Assembly: GCA_964596125.1 (NCBI GenBank)
Contig: CAZQRP010000009.1
Location: forward strand, 53,351 to 117,350
Source: CAZQRP01 sp964596125
GTDB taxonomy: Bacteria; Chloroflexota; Dehalococcoidia; GIF9; UBA5629
Reading direction: 5' to 3'
Length of the DNA: 64,000 nucleotides
In this document: positions 15,226-24,720 of the stretch, in pieces
Position numbering within the stretch: the first letter of the stretch is position 1
Layout of the letters: each line of letters opens with the position of its first letter
Notes under the pieces: model-generated
Told to the model about the DNA's origin: nothing
The model's database searches: none
What the model saw: only the letters and a program-made list of their open reading frames with translations
Position numbers and translations under genes: made by a program

Positions 15226-15870
15226 ATGAACAAAAGATATCAGATTACGTTTTTCATAAGTACAATACTAATCGCAGCAATATTGGTGCTGGCATGTACT
15301 GATAAAGTGGCAGCCCATCTTGAACAGGGCGATAGATACATGGAGCAAGGTCAATTCGATAAGGCGATTTCCGAATACACTGTCGTTATAGAGCTTGATC
15401 CCGATCAAACTTCTGCCTATTTCAATAGGGCTATTGCCTATGGTAGCACCGGACAATTAGATTTAGCTATTGCCGATCTGGACAAAACCATCGAGCTGAA
15501 CCCGCGTATGGCCGATGCCTATAATAATCGCGGCAGTGCCTATCTAAGCAAAGGACAGCCTGATTTAGCTATAGCTGACCTGGGCAGGGCTATTGATCTT
15601 GATCCCAATCTGGCTAAAGCCTATTGCAATCGGGGTTGGGCCTATTTCAGCGTTGAATACTATGAATCCGCCATTATCGACCTGACCAAAGCTATCCAAC
15701 TCGATCCTGACCTGGCTCTAGCCTATTGTAACCGGGGATGGGTACATTTCACGAAAAAGAAGTATGACCTCGCAATCGCCGACTTTAACAAGACGATTGA
15801 ACTATCAAACGATCCTGTACTAATCCAAGCGGCACAACAAGGTATAAAAGCAATCGAAGACGAACAATAA
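15226..15870 (+). CDS. TPR repeat lipoprotein
   Basis: A 214-residue exported protein. The signal peptide ends in a lipobox (IAAILVLAC), so the mature protein is anchored at the membrane surface by Cys24. It then consists almost wholly of about five tetratricopeptide repeats of 34 residues with the recurring pattern AYxNRGxAYxxxGxxDLAIADLxKAIELDP. TPRs bind other proteins; no partner can be named. A GAGAG site precedes the ATG. The same repeat type occurs in the larger TPR/IPT lipoprotein at 45.7 kb, suggesting related paralogues. Confidence 0.88.
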   Translation: MNKRYQITFFISTILIAAILVLACTDKVAAHLEQGDRYMEQGQFDKAISEYTVVIELDPDQTSAYFNRAIAYGSTGQLDLAIADLDKTIELNPRMADAYNNRGSAYLSKGQPDLAIADLGRAIDLDPNLAKAYCNRGWAYFSVEYYESAIIDLTKAIQLDPDLALAYCNRGWVHFTKKKYDLAIADFNKTIELSNDPVLIQAAQQGIKAIEDEQ

Positions 15871-16000
15871 CAGCAGTAAATCCTATTAATAGAGTACAAT
15901 GTACCATAGGCAAATTAAACTAACTGTAAACACACCTTTGTACCCCTGAACATGGATTATATCTATGATTCAGACATATATTATGTAATGAATATCATAG

Positions 16001-16693
16001 TTGAGAGCCAGCTACCTTAGAATTAAAATAGTGCTGATATATAAACACCTCGCTTTATTTGTAGTGCTGCTGTTAACCATAGCAGGCTGTTATCAGGGAC
16101 CGCAACCTGACCTCATTCCACCACCAACAGCCGACTTTACTGCCGATAACCCAAAAGGGCAAGCTCCGTTGACCGTTAGGTTTACGTGTTCATCTACCGG
16201 TGATATCACTCACCGCCACTGGGACTATGGCGATGGGCAGTTCAGCACGGAACTCAGCCCCAGCCACACATATACCCTGGCCGGTGAGTATACCGTGTCA
16301 TTAACGGTTATGGGTCCCGGCGGTAGTGACGTAGAAACAAAAACCGGCTATATAAGTGTCGGTCGCACAACTATCAAGTGGGATGAGGCAGGAAGCTATA
16401 TTGGCCAGAACAAGGCAGTCGAGGGAGTTATTGTTGCCACTTACTATGCTTCCAATAGCAAATCTAGACCCACATTTCTCAATTTCCATATACCGTATAA
16501 AGGGTATTTCACATGCGTCATATGGGGCACAGACAGAGCGAAATTTATTCAAGAGTTTCCCCCCGATCCGGAGACGTATTTCCTGAATAAGCGGGTTCTG
16601 GTAAAAGGTTTAATCGAGGAATATCCCGAGGGATCGGGCGACCCGGAGATGATACTCAGAGACCCCTCACAGATTGAAATTATAGCGGAGTAA
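16001..16693 (+). CDS. PKD-domain lipoprotein with OB-like C-terminal domain
   Basis: A 230-residue lipoprotein with lipobox LLLTIAGC. Residues 42-122 form a PKD (polycystic kidney disease-type Ig) domain with the typical SxxxxxHWDYGDG, then SPSHTYTLAGEYTVSLTV. Residues 125-230 (GQNKAVEGVIVATYY to RVLVKGLIEEYPEGSGDPEMIL) resemble the OB-fold nucleic-acid or thermonuclease-like domains seen in secreted proteins. It is probably displayed at the cell surface. The start is uncertain: the frame opens at a TTG without a clear ribosome site, and an internal GTG at codon 11 is an alternative. Confidence 0.75.
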   Translation: MRASYLRIKIVLIYKHLALFVVLLLTIAGCYQGPQPDLIPPPTADFTADNPKGQAPLTVRFTCSSTGDITHRHWDYGDGQFSTELSPSHTYTLAGEYTVSLTVMGPGGSDVETKTGYISVGRTTIKWDEAGSYIGQNKAVEGVIVATYYASNSKSRPTFLNFHIPYKGYFTCVIWGTDRAKFIQEFPPDPETYFLNKRVLVKGLIEEYPEGSGDPEMILRDPSQIEIIAE

Positions 16694-16784
16694 CTCCTCA
16701 TGCATCAGTCACAGGACATCACCATGCGCATATAGTATTCATTCCCTATTAGTAGATTTCCTGTCTGAAAAATATAAAAAGACC

Positions 16785-16811
16785 AGAACAGCCTTCTTTC
16801 CCTGCTGTTCT
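16785..16811 (-). terminator. Hairpin, possible terminator
   Basis: AGAACAGC and GCTGTTCT form an eight-base stem with an 11-base loop. On the minus strand it is followed within three bases by a T-rich run, so it could end minus-strand transcription or be bidirectional for the PKD gene 92 bases upstream. Confidence 0.4.
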
Positions 16812-16970
16812 AAGCCTTCCTACTTACTTATTATATTCAGGGGGTATCAACTTTTAAAATTTATATTAAACCATATTGTTCTATGTTGCTTCAGTTATAT
16901 GTATAATTATAGCAGGGATATAATTAACGTTTACGACAAATGAAATGGATTAATCTGGAGGTATGATGTG

Positions 16971-17921
16971 ATGAAGAAGATATGGCTTGCTCAGTCTGAA
17001 GCCATAGCTAGGTTGATTGTATGGATTGCCGTACTTATCCTTGGATGCTCCACTTTTTTTCAGTCTTTAAGCATGTTAGAGGGTTGGCATCGCTGGTTTC
17101 TGTGGGCTCTATTCATTCTTTTTATTATTGCTGTTCCTATAGTATTTAATTCTGAGTTACGACACTTGCGTTCTTTAAACACAAATAATCTGGAAAAGAA
17201 AAATGGGACACCTCATAATAGGAAACAGCTAAGACAGCAAGGTAAAACTAAAGATAATAAGTACGGTTTCTGGAGGCGATTACAAGAACGAATTGAGTTA
17301 ACATGGTTAATGGTTGCCACGATCCTTTTACTTGCTGTGATTCTATTTCGATATCCGTTAACATTCGATCGTATAGCTGTACTTGCCCTTATTGCTATAA
17401 CAGCAGCATACGCTAATTCCGCCTATCAGCAAGTAAAGGCCAGTAGAAAAATGGTAGAGGAGGTGAAAGAACAAAGACTGGCAGCATCGCATCCTTTAGT
17501 AATACCGAAAGCTGTAAATAGATTAAATGAAGAGGACATTGAAACTGAGCCTTTCACGCACTTCTTATTACTAAATGCAGGTAATGGAACTGCGATAGGA
17601 CTGGAGATTTCAATTACTGACGAAAATAAATCAAGTTTTAGTGAGGGGCATTATGTTACATTTATGAAATCTGGCGAAGAAATTAAATATCATCCTCGTA
17701 TGACTGAATTGAAAAAGGGTGCTTATAACCTCTTTTGCCAATATACAAGTATCTCTAACATAACAGGAGAAAAGCGTTTTAACCAAACTTGGTTACCTTT
17801 TAGGATTGTCAAAAAAGTTCATGATGAAAATGGAATATCTATAGTTACTTTCAATCCCTACTTCAAATTCGATATTCCTAAAGACGATGTCGTACCAACT
17901 TATATTTTTATCGAAGCATAA
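16971..17921 (+). CDS. Hypothetical multi-helix membrane protein with C-terminal beta domain
   Basis: A 316-residue protein of unknown function. Two membrane helices near the N-terminus (about 12-30 and 42-60) and two more at about 110-150 are separated by a basic linker. After a coiled-coil-like stretch (QQVKASRKMVEEVKEQRLAA) a soluble domain begins at about 185 and looks like an immunoglobulin-like beta domain (LLLNAGNGTAIGLEISI). A GGAGGT site precedes both a GTG (16968) and this ATG; the ATG has more usual spacing. The gene and the next two are more AT-rich than those around them, hinting at acquisition. Confidence 0.6.
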   Translation: MKKIWLAQSEAIARLIVWIAVLILGCSTFFQSLSMLEGWHRWFLWALFILFIIAVPIVFNSELRHLRSLNTNNLEKKNGTPHNRKQLRQQGKTKDNKYGFWRRLQERIELTWLMVATILLLAVILFRYPLTFDRIAVLALIAITAAYANSAYQQVKASRKMVEEVKEQRLAASHPLVIPKAVNRLNEEDIETEPFTHFLLLNAGNGTAIGLEISITDENKSSFSEGHYVTFMKSGEEIKYHPRMTELKKGAYNLFCQYTSISNITGEKRFNQTWLPFRIVKKVHDENGISIVTFNPYFKFDIPKDDVVPTYIFIEA

Positions 17922-17976
17922 TTAGATAAGGTGAGTATACCATTACTGTATAAAGAGATAAAAAATGATTAAGAGA

Positions 17977-18849
17977 TTAAGTATTACAAACGAATAATTC
18001 TAATTTGTTGAGGATGTTCCGTACATCAAAGATTGCAGAGTCCATAAGGGGATCGAGTAAAAAATCGGCGGAAGGTTGATTCCCTCCTATTCTGGGTACC
18101 TTGACCAGTATCTTAGCGGTGCCGGTGAGATGCATCTCCACATCGGATGGCAGGACAGGCGACCCATTGGGGAATTTAATATCAGGGAAATCGGAAGGCA
18201 AAGTAAACGGGATTATTGTATTGTCCTTAAGAAAGTTTGCACCAGTAGCCAAAACCTCATGATATCTAATAGACTCAGTGAATCCACGCACAGTAAAATC
18301 AACATAGAATTCCCTCCCCCCACAGCCAATGGTAATAAGTTGACGATGCTTATCAGCATTTTCGAGACGGCTGATGACTCCCAAAATGTGACTACTCATT
18401 CCTCCTTCAAGGAAAACTTCTCCCCAATAAGGTTGCAAGTCTATGATAAATGCCCTAGCATCAGGGTGCAATCCCTCAGTTGCGGTCTTAAAGTTATTCC
18501 GCAAGCTGGCATCATTGATCACGAACTCTCCATATTCGTCCTTGGCGAAGATATCTTGAAACAGGATTGGGAAACTCGCCTTTCCTCGGCGCTGTTTAGG
18601 GACACAGGCGACAACAATATAATCAAGTGCACTTCGCAGGTTATGTACGAAATCACCGAGCATGACGGCAATCATCGGGTCAGGTTGCTTGGTGATACGG
18701 AAGCGACCCCTGATTTCATTTTGGCTATCAGGCAATCTGATACGAGTGAATCTGTAAGGATGGCTGTCTGCGTACCTCATGGCTTCTTGTTTGATGTCTA
18801 CCATGTGCTTCTCAGCACGCTGAACCTTGAGCCACCAATCCTCATTCAT
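17977..18849 (-). CDS. Hypothetical protein with HNLRSALD motif
   Basis: A 290-residue soluble protein. The segment LGDFVHNLRSALDYIVVAC at about residues 64-82 matches a recurrent family of uncharacterised bacterial proteins defined by an HNLRSALDH-like motif, followed by a helical core (ISRLENADKHRQLI) with another conserved Lys-His. The second half is beta-rich. No enzymatic residues are recognised. It converges with the membrane-protein gene at 16971 (55-base gap) and has no clear ribosome site. The plus-strand open frame across the same region is a shadow. Confidence 0.6.
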   Translation of the reverse strand: MNEDWWLKVQRAEKHMVDIKQEAMRYADSHPYRFTRIRLPDSQNEIRGRFRITKQPDPMIAVMLGDFVHNLRSALDYIVVACVPKQRRGKASFPILFQDIFAKDEYGEFVINDASLRNNFKTATEGLHPDARAFIIDLQPYWGEVFLEGGMSSHILGVISRLENADKHRQLITIGCGGREFYVDFTVRGFTESIRYHEVLATGANFLKDNTIIPFTLPSDFPDIKFPNGSPVLPSDVEMHLTGTAKILVKVPRIGGNQPSADFLLDPLMDSAIFDVRNILNKLELFVCNT

Positions 18850-18995
18850 GATATATTATACTATCCTAGTGGAGAAAAGTACGGGAGAAAAGAAACAAAA
18901 AACACTCCTTCCTCATCTTGGAAGCCTTATACCAAAAGTGCCTAGTGTTCCATAAGTCTATTAGTTGTTCCAAAAGTCTTCATAGTTATTAATTG

Positions 18996-19853
18996 CTAGT
19001 ACCACCATTTAGGTGGCTTACCTGAACCATTACAATACCACCAATCAGTATAGTAGTTAGTCTCACCTACCCAGAAAGTCCAAGAAGCATACATACCATT
19101 GTCCGATGTTGCTATGCCTACTGCTACGTGCTTTACATTCGGACAAAGCAACCAAGTTCTATGGAAATCACTAGTCATCCACCCATCCACAATCGCAGCA
19201 GCATCCCAATGTGTAGTTCCTTCGCCACCCCAACAGTTTTCTGCATAGGGCATTCCTTCAGGAGTATGGAACAATTGCCTTCTCTTAGCCATTTCCTCAC
19301 TATGGCTCTTTGAGTAAGAGTATAGTTCGTTGTCCCAAACTAAAGTAGGAGAGTCTCTGTTGGCTCTCATGTCATTGACTAGGCTTACAACTTCACGTTC
19401 GATTAGTGATAACCTATTAGAATCGTAAATATCATTGTCAACATTCTTGGTATTAGGCATGATGACGTGGTTGTTGTCATTCTGAGTAGGTTTAACTTCG
19501 GCGTATTCTGTTTGGTCGTTGGCTACACTACTAGATGTAATATCAATCTCGGCAAACCAGTTTACTACCGAGTCTTTATAGCCAGCCAGCGGTTGCACAC
19601 CAGCAAAGGCGAAGATTGCCGCTAAAACAATCACACATATAGTAGTTTTAAACATCCCAGGACGTTGGTAGCGGAAACCTTTTCTTTTACTCAGTTGTAT
19701 TAAAGCCCACAGAAGTGCTATGCATATCGTCACTGACAAGGCTCCTGCCAATGGGGCAAGTCTGTGAGTAAAGGTATTGTAGGCAAGCCATATTAACCCA
19801 ACTTCGGTTGCTAGAATTAACAGGTTAAGCGATAGTTTCCTTAGGTATCTCAT
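18996..19853 (-). CDS. CAP (SCP/PR1) domain membrane-anchored protein
   Basis: A 285-residue protein with three hydrophobic helices in the first 90 residues, then an extracytoplasmic linker, then a CAP domain from about residue 150. Hallmarks are VVSLVNDMRANRDSPTLVWDNEL, HSEEMAKRRQLFHTPEG, and the WMTSDFHRTWLLCPNVKHVAVGI block with the conserved His of the CAP cavity. CAP proteins are secreted and bind sterols, lipids or metals, or act on peptides; which applies here is unknown. The C-terminus is aromatic (YNTDWWYCN-like, ending KPPKWWY). It stands alone. Confidence 0.82.
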   Translation of the reverse strand: MRYLRKLSLNLLILATEVGLIWLAYNTFTHRLAPLAGALSVTICIALLWALIQLSKRKGFRYQRPGMFKTTICVIVLAAIFAFAGVQPLAGYKDSVVNWFAEIDITSSSVANDQTEYAEVKPTQNDNNHVIMPNTKNVDNDIYDSNRLSLIEREVVSLVNDMRANRDSPTLVWDNELYSYSKSHSEEMAKRRQLFHTPEGMPYAENCWGGEGTTHWDAAAIVDGWMTSDFHRTWLLCPNVKHVAVGIATSDNGMYASWTFWVGETNYYTDWWYCNGSGKPPKWWY

Positions 19854-20521
19854 TATCTTATCTTTATGAGTGACCGCTTATTTACCTAGGTTCCTCGTTC
19901 CTATTACGTGCAAGCCATGATAGAGCTGCCAAACAAGAAAATTATTCCGAAGAATATAAATAAACGCCACTTATGATTCTTTCTCATTTCAGTTTTTTAT
20001 TCACTTATACAAAAAGGGCACCAAGAATTGCCATATGAGCAATTCAAGCGCCCTTACTACTTCCCATCTATAAGTTTAACCTTATTTGTTACTTCACGTC
20101 ATATAGGTAGCTCAAATATAGTCCTCGTTTATGAGTTTGTCAATACCGGGAAATAAAAGAGTTTAATCCATATGCTTACCATATTAAGGATTCATCTCTA
20201 TTATCTGAGGTTTCTTTTTAGCAAGAATTCAAATGTTAAAAGGTTTAATTCTTGGAACGTTAGCTCACTACCTGAGTTTTGTCTTTAAAGTGAAGGTTAA
20301 GTTCCTAATTATTCCAGAGTTGTCACGATGTATGGCTCCGAACAACCAGCACAGTTACAGCACGTACATATGGTACTAAAGTCATGGCCAAAAAGTTACC
20401 TATTACTCATTCACTGACCGGTCCTCTTGTATATACTGACTTATATAGATATCTGTTTAATGGTGGGACATATACTACATTGTATGGATATAACGAATAA
20501 CCACGACAATGGCATGTTATC
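19854..20521. other. AT-rich spacer with a long hairpin
   Basis: No gene is credible here. The notable item is the hairpin at 20014-20055: AAGGGC/GCCCTT outer stem and GAATTGC/GCAATTC inner stem with a seven-base loop. On the minus strand the hairpin is followed by a TTTTT run, so it looks like a minus-strand intrinsic terminator, although no minus-strand gene lies directly upstream of it. Confidence 0.5.
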
Positions 20522-22048
20522 ATGAACATCACAACCAGAATTTATGTAATTCTATTTACAGGACTGCTTTTTCCATTATTCTGCCTGGTTGCGGCCTGCC
20601 AAACACATATACCGAGTCCGCCATCACCCGTATACCCCCTTCCAAAGCCAAACACTGGTCCTGTAAATCCCGGCCAGGAGCAATTGTCTTTAACAACTGA
20701 AGATGTCAGTACCAGTGAGTGGAACAGAATCGAGACCTTTACCGGCAAAGATAGCAACACCACTATTCCATTCCATATATCAGGCACGAAGTGGCGCATC
20801 ATCTGGGCAATAGATACTGAATATGATGAGTTCAGTAATTTTGACTTCTTTATATATCGAAAAGGCAGGTCCGCAACACCCATAAAACACATTTTGAAGT
20901 CAGCTACTACTGCCGGCATTCCTGTCTATATCAATGAAGGCGGCCATGAGTACTATATCAAAGTTATTGCCACAAACCTGCGTAGCTGGAATATTGCCGT
21001 TGAAGACTATACCACACAAAAATCACTGTCTCCCGTTCAAATAACATGGATCCATTATAAGGGTACCGAAAATAAGATCTATACAGACGAGGAACTGGAT
21101 TGTTACAGGGGAAACGAAACAGATGAATATGTAGTCATTAAGAACCAGGGCAATAGTAAAATGGATATGAAGGGATGGGTATTAAAAAACATGACAAAGG
21201 GCTACCCTTCATTCATGTTCCCTTCCTACATTCTATCGCCGGATGAAAGCATTGTGGTCTATACTGACGAAATCCACCTGTCACCACAGCAACTTAAGAG
21301 CCATTTAATAGACTACGTTCAAACCAGATTCGACCTGTCCGCCTTAAGAAACCATGCTAAAATGAGAATACCATACCGTAGTGTATCAGGAGGTTTCTCT
21401 TTTCACTATGGTCCAGGTGATATCTGGGATAACGATGAGCCTGACACCGCAGTGCTTTATAATTCTGAGGGAGAGGAAGTAAGCAGAAAGAGCTATACAG
21501 TCCAGCTTGATAAAGCAGTCAACTCCCCTGTCATAATAAGTCGTATTCAGTATAAGGGAACACTCCTCCCGACAGAGCGGGATGAGAACGACTTCCGCCA
21601 TGAACAAGTCGAAGCCGACGAATATGTAGTTATTAGGAATCCGAGTACATGCTTCCAGGACATGAGTCGTTGGGAATTGAAAAATATAACGAAAGAACAC
21701 ATCTCTTTCGTCTTCCCGCACGGTTTCTTTTTATGTCCGGGGGAAACCATCCGAGTTTACACAAATGAAGTTCATCCCGAGTGGGGAGGCCTGTGTTTTC
21801 AGTATCGCCCGAGTGAACTCATTTTAGAGTATCATGAAGATGTGCATCCCGAAGATGGAGGTTCGTGTGATTACTTTCCCACAGACTTATTTTCACCAGA
21901 GGGTAGCCTCAGTTTCAACTATAAACCCGGTGACATCTGGGACAATAACCAGCCCGATATAGCGGTACTGAATAACGCCAGGGGAGAAGAAGTCAGCCGA
22001 AAAAGCTATACATTCTCTTTCAGAATCAGGGGCACAAATAATGAGTAA
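20522..22048 (+). CDS. Lipoprotein with two lamin-tail (LTD) domains
   Basis: A 508-residue lipoprotein (lipobox LVAAC at residue 26). After a beta domain (about 60-165) it has two tandem copies of a lamin-tail-like domain. Copy 1 runs from ITWIHYKGTE through DEYVVIKNQG, WVLKNMTKG and FHYGPGDIWDNDEPDTAVL; copy 2 from ISRIQYKGT through DEYVVIRNPS, WELKNITKE and FNYKPGDIWDNNQPDIAVL. Both end GEEVSRKSYT. Lamin-tail domains occur in secreted bacterial proteins, often with nucleases, and are thought to mediate binding. No nuclease is fused here. No ribosome site is clear. Confidence 0.8.
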   Translation: MNITTRIYVILFTGLLFPLFCLVAACQTHIPSPPSPVYPLPKPNTGPVNPGQEQLSLTTEDVSTSEWNRIETFTGKDSNTTIPFHISGTKWRIIWAIDTEYDEFSNFDFFIYRKGRSATPIKHILKSATTAGIPVYINEGGHEYYIKVIATNLRSWNIAVEDYTTQKSLSPVQITWIHYKGTENKIYTDEELDCYRGNETDEYVVIKNQGNSKMDMKGWVLKNMTKGYPSFMFPSYILSPDESIVVYTDEIHLSPQQLKSHLIDYVQTRFDLSALRNHAKMRIPYRSVSGGFSFHYGPGDIWDNDEPDTAVLYNSEGEEVSRKSYTVQLDKAVNSPVIISRIQYKGTLLPTERDENDFRHEQVEADEYVVIRNPSTCFQDMSRWELKNITKEHISFVFPHGFFLCPGETIRVYTNEVHPEWGGLCFQYRPSELILEYHEDVHPEDGGSCDYFPTDLFSPEGSLSFNYKPGDIWDNNQPDIAVLNNARGEEVSRKSYTFSFRIRGTNNE

Positions 22049-22364
22049 TCGGCAACTCTAGAAGTCTGTGCTTCAGAAGGTCACACGTATCTTTGCCTGG
22101 GTAACTTTCTTGTTGCCATCATTGATAACAGTCCAATCATGTACTTTAGCATTTGTAATAAGACCTTAACCAGAAGTTTGCGCTGGGTTATGGGAGGAAT
22201 AAGAGGTTTCTATTATACCTCTTGCATCTATAATCATGACAAAAAGCATTGCTTTATTTGAACTTCTAGTTGTATAATCGAAGTAACAGTATAATATGGT
22301 AACGTAGATAGGTAACTATGGGATGTGTTAAAGGACACATTAACAAAGCCAGGAGAGAGATCTT
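22049..22364. other. Spacer with hairpin and candidate promoters
   Basis: AAGAGGT/ACCTCTT at 22201-22223 forms a seven-base hairpin without a T tract. Two TATAAT boxes occur between 22270 and 22300, either of which could drive the zinc-ribbon gene. Confidence 0.4.
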
Positions 22365-23162
22365 ATGCAGCAAATAATCAGGTGTCCCAATTGTGGTTCA
22401 CCAAATTCCTTTGGTCAAAGTTTTTGCGGGGCCTGCGGTGCAAGGTTGGTCACTGGCTGTCCAAATTGTGGATCGAGTATTGATCCCGGGGCCAGATTTT
22501 GCGGTAGTTGTGGTGCACAGCTTTCCGGAGGCGTGCAGCAACCGGGAGGCTGGGGACAAACGCCAGGAGATATGCAACAACCTGGAGGTTGGGGACAACC
22601 GCCCGGAGGTGTACAGCAACCCGGAGGCTGGGGACAACCGCCCGGAGGTATGCAGCAACCTGGAGGCTGGGGACAACCGCCCGGAGGTATGCAGCAGGCC
22701 GGAATGTGGGGAGCACCAGCACGAAGGAGAACCACATCATCACAATCGGGTACGTTCCTGTTAGTAATACTTATTGTCCTCCTGGCCGGCCTTGGTGTTT
22801 TCGGATACTATGCTTTTTTCAGTGACTCGCCACCATGGGGAGGTGGTACAGCAGTCACGCCTACGGATATACTTAAATTTAAAGGCGGGCCTTTCGTCTC
22901 CGGTACATCTGATAATACAACCGGGAAAGCCAGTATGGCTATCACCTGGGAAACCGATGAACTGACTAAAGGGCGCGTAGAATATGGCATGGATACTGAC
23001 TACGGTAAAATGTCGGACTGGGAGTCAAATTTCGTTAAGTCCCATAGCGTCGATTTATCGAACCTTGATGCAGATACCAGCTACCATTACCGCATCATAT
23101 CAAAGGATAAAGACGATAAACAGTCAGCATCAAACGATAGGTCTTTTAAAACGCCGAAATAG
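22365..23162 (+). CDS. Double zinc-ribbon membrane protein with PGGWGQ repeats and FN3-like domain
   Basis: A 265-residue protein. Residues 6-52 hold two zinc ribbons (CPNCGSPN..FCGACG and CPNCGSSI..FCGSCG). Residues 58-109 are four 13-residue repeats of the form QQPGGWGQPPGGM. A transmembrane helix at about 128-148 (FLLVILIVLLAGLGVFGYYA) follows, and the outer domain (about 175-265) has a fibronectin-III-like or purple-acid-phosphatase N-domain pattern (SMAITWETDELTKGRVEYG, LDADTSYHYRI). The protein would place zinc ribbons inside and the beta domain outside the membrane. A strong AGGAGAG site precedes the ATG. Confidence 0.8.
   Translation: MQQIIRCPNCGSPNSFGQSFCGACGARLVTGCPNCGSSIDPGARFCGSCGAQLSGGVQQPGGWGQTPGDMQQPGGWGQPPGGVQQPGGWGQPPGGMQQPGGWGQPPGGMQQAGMWGAPARRRTTSSQSGTFLLVILIVLLAGLGVFGYYAFFSDSPPWGGGTAVTPTDILKFKGGPFVSGTSDNTTGKASMAITWETDELTKGRVEYGMDTDYGKMSDWESNFVKSHSVDLSNLDADTSYHYRIISKDKDDKQSASNDRSFKTPK
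22536..22691 (+). repeat. Four tandem 39-bp repeats inside the zinc-ribbon gene
   Basis: Four copies of a 39-bp unit starting CAGCAACC and containing GGAGGCTGGGGACAA, plus a partial fifth. Each encodes 13 residues of Gly/Pro/Gln-rich linker. Copies 3 and 4 are nearly identical, so copy number may vary between strains. Confidence 0.9.
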
Positions 23163-23202
23163 ATAAACCAGCCATTGTACATATCGGTTTCAACGGAATA
23201 CC

Positions 23203-23226
23203 AGCCCTGTCTAAATTTGACGGGCT
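23203..23226 (+). terminator. Terminator-like hairpin after the zinc-ribbon gene
   Basis: AGCCC-T-GTC pairs with GAC-GGGCT, leaving one bulged base and a seven-base loop, and is followed by a weak T-rich stretch (GCTTATTATTCT). It lies 41 bases after the stop at 23162. The rest of the spacer up to 23578 shows nothing recognisable. Confidence 0.45.
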
Positions 23227-23578
23227 GCTTATTATTCTAGCTACTATATTTTACGTCCGTTCAACCAGCTATGCCGCCAGCTTGAAAACTCCGGAACTGA
23301 GACCTCTATACTTTTCCTCTCATTACACGACGATCTTTTTCATTAAAGAATACAATGATGTACTTTACTACGGGCGATATCGTGTTATATTATATAGAAC
23401 AGATAAGCCAGTTACGATGAAGAACACCTACCAGAAAAGCAGATTTAGCTGATAGATGGCTTCTGAACGTATCTTGTCTCAAGAGAAATTCAAATTGATA
23501 GCTGGACTATGACTAACCGCTTATCATGATAATATATGGCAAATTGAATGGTGCCGTTGCCGGGGGTCATAGACTGTT

Positions 23579-24064
23579 ATGAAAAAAGCCGGGGATGCTT
23601 ATTCAACGAAAGAAAGAGCTGAGCTGCTGCTGTCTGATCTTGAGAGGCTGAAAGCTGAGGTATCGACTATAGAGGCTCGTTATAATGTCTTGAAAGCCGA
23701 TTACACCAAGATGTGTGAGGATGCCATAATGAAGATAAATACCATAAAAGCTGACCTTGAGAAAAACCATAGTAACGAGGTGATAAAGTCAGGAATTTCC
23801 GAACCCGAGTTGAGCAATCTGGAGGCCAGATTCAAGTTAGGGCTGATGCCAGCCGATACGTATTTGAAGCAGAAGGGGCTCACCAAAAACGGGGATACTC
23901 CGGCTACCAAAGGCGTTCAATCCATTGTTGATAAAGTAGCAGATTGTATTGAGTTCGGACTGGATAAATTGGGAGATGGATTAGTATTCCCTATTGAAAT
24001 AACAGTCAGAATATGTATCAGGGTATTTCATTACATCAAATCAATACTAAGGAGAGAAAAATAA
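23579..24064 (+). CDS. Hypothetical coiled-coil protein
   Basis: A 161-residue protein of unknown function. Residues 10-65 form a heptad-rich coiled coil (LLLSDLERLKAEVSTIEARY onward). A short region SEPELSNLEARFKLGLMPADTYLKQKG resembles short oligomerisation segments that count a helix-turn before a linker. The C-terminal 50 residues are amphipathic and moderately hydrophobic (FPIEITVRICIRVFHYIKSIL), suggesting membrane association. It starts at the first ATG, without a clear ribosome site. It lies 99 bases upstream of the GYD gene. Confidence 0.55.
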   Translation: MKKAGDAYSTKERAELLLSDLERLKAEVSTIEARYNVLKADYTKMCEDAIMKINTIKADLEKNHSNEVIKSGISEPELSNLEARFKLGLMPADTYLKQKGLTKNGDTPATKGVQSIVDKVADCIEFGLDKLGDGLVFPIEITVRICIRVFHYIKSILRREK

Positions 24065-24163
24065 AATTTTTGCTCAATACCCTTTGAAGTGTTGCCAAAA
24101 GCTGATAGAATTAGTTTAGCTTTGGGGGGTGTGTTAGAGCTAATAATTTTCGGAGGGGGAAGA

Positions 24164-24454
24164 ATGCCTACATATATCATGCTCACGACGCTTACAGCAG
24201 AGGGTGGAAAAACTATCAGAGACAATCCGCAGAGGATAAAGGAAGTCACTAAAGAGGTCGAGGTGATGGGAGTCAAGGTAATAGCTCAATATGCTTTGAT
24301 GGGTCCCTATGATTTCATTAATATTTTAGAGGCTCCGAGCAATGAGGCCGTAACGAAGATGGCCGTTGAGCTGGGTTCAAGAGGCACTATCAAGACCATG
24401 ACAATGCCAGCTCATAATATTGATGACTTTATAGCCAGTTTGAAGAAAAAGTAA
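24164..24454 (+). CDS. GYD domain protein
   Basis: A 96-residue protein starting MPTYIMLTTLTAEGG, the conserved opening of the GYD family (small ferredoxin-like alpha/beta proteins), with YALMGPYDFINILEAPS carrying the GxYD signature and a C-terminal RGTIKTMTMPAH block. The family has no defined reaction; its fold resembles Lrp/AsnC ligand-binding and dimeric alpha-beta barrel proteins. The open frame extends upstream, but a GGAGGGGG site lies just before the ATG at 24164, making that the start. It probably acts in the cytoplasm as an oligomer. Confidence 0.85.
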   Translation: MPTYIMLTTLTAEGGKTIRDNPQRIKEVTKEVEVMGVKVIAQYALMGPYDFINILEAPSNEAVTKMAVELGSRGTIKTMTMPAHNIDDFIASLKKK

Positions 24455-24720
24455 TGTCAGGTAAACTGCACACCCCCCAAATAGTCCTTATTTATTGTTA
24501 ATTTGTATTTTGCAGTATTAGTAACCTCAAAGTACGTTCAAAGCACAATAATCAGCTCTTATTATTAAAGTGAGTGGTCATTTTCGTTAGCTCCGCTTCG
24601 TAAGCTCCACATGCCCCGACAATACTACCAGCCATGGTGGTTTATGTTGATACAAAGAGTTTAAGATTCTTTGCTTATGAAAAAGATACCATTATAGTTT
24701 TCTGATACACCTCGTAATTT

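Noticed and set aside
18076..18945. 289-codon plus-strand open frame
   Set aside because: It is antisense to the HNLRSALD-type gene at 17977-18849, which has a recognisable motif and protein-like composition. The plus-strand product resembles no family.
22536..22691. CRISPR-like array
   Set aside because: The 39-bp repeats are contiguous without spacers and are in frame within a coding gene.
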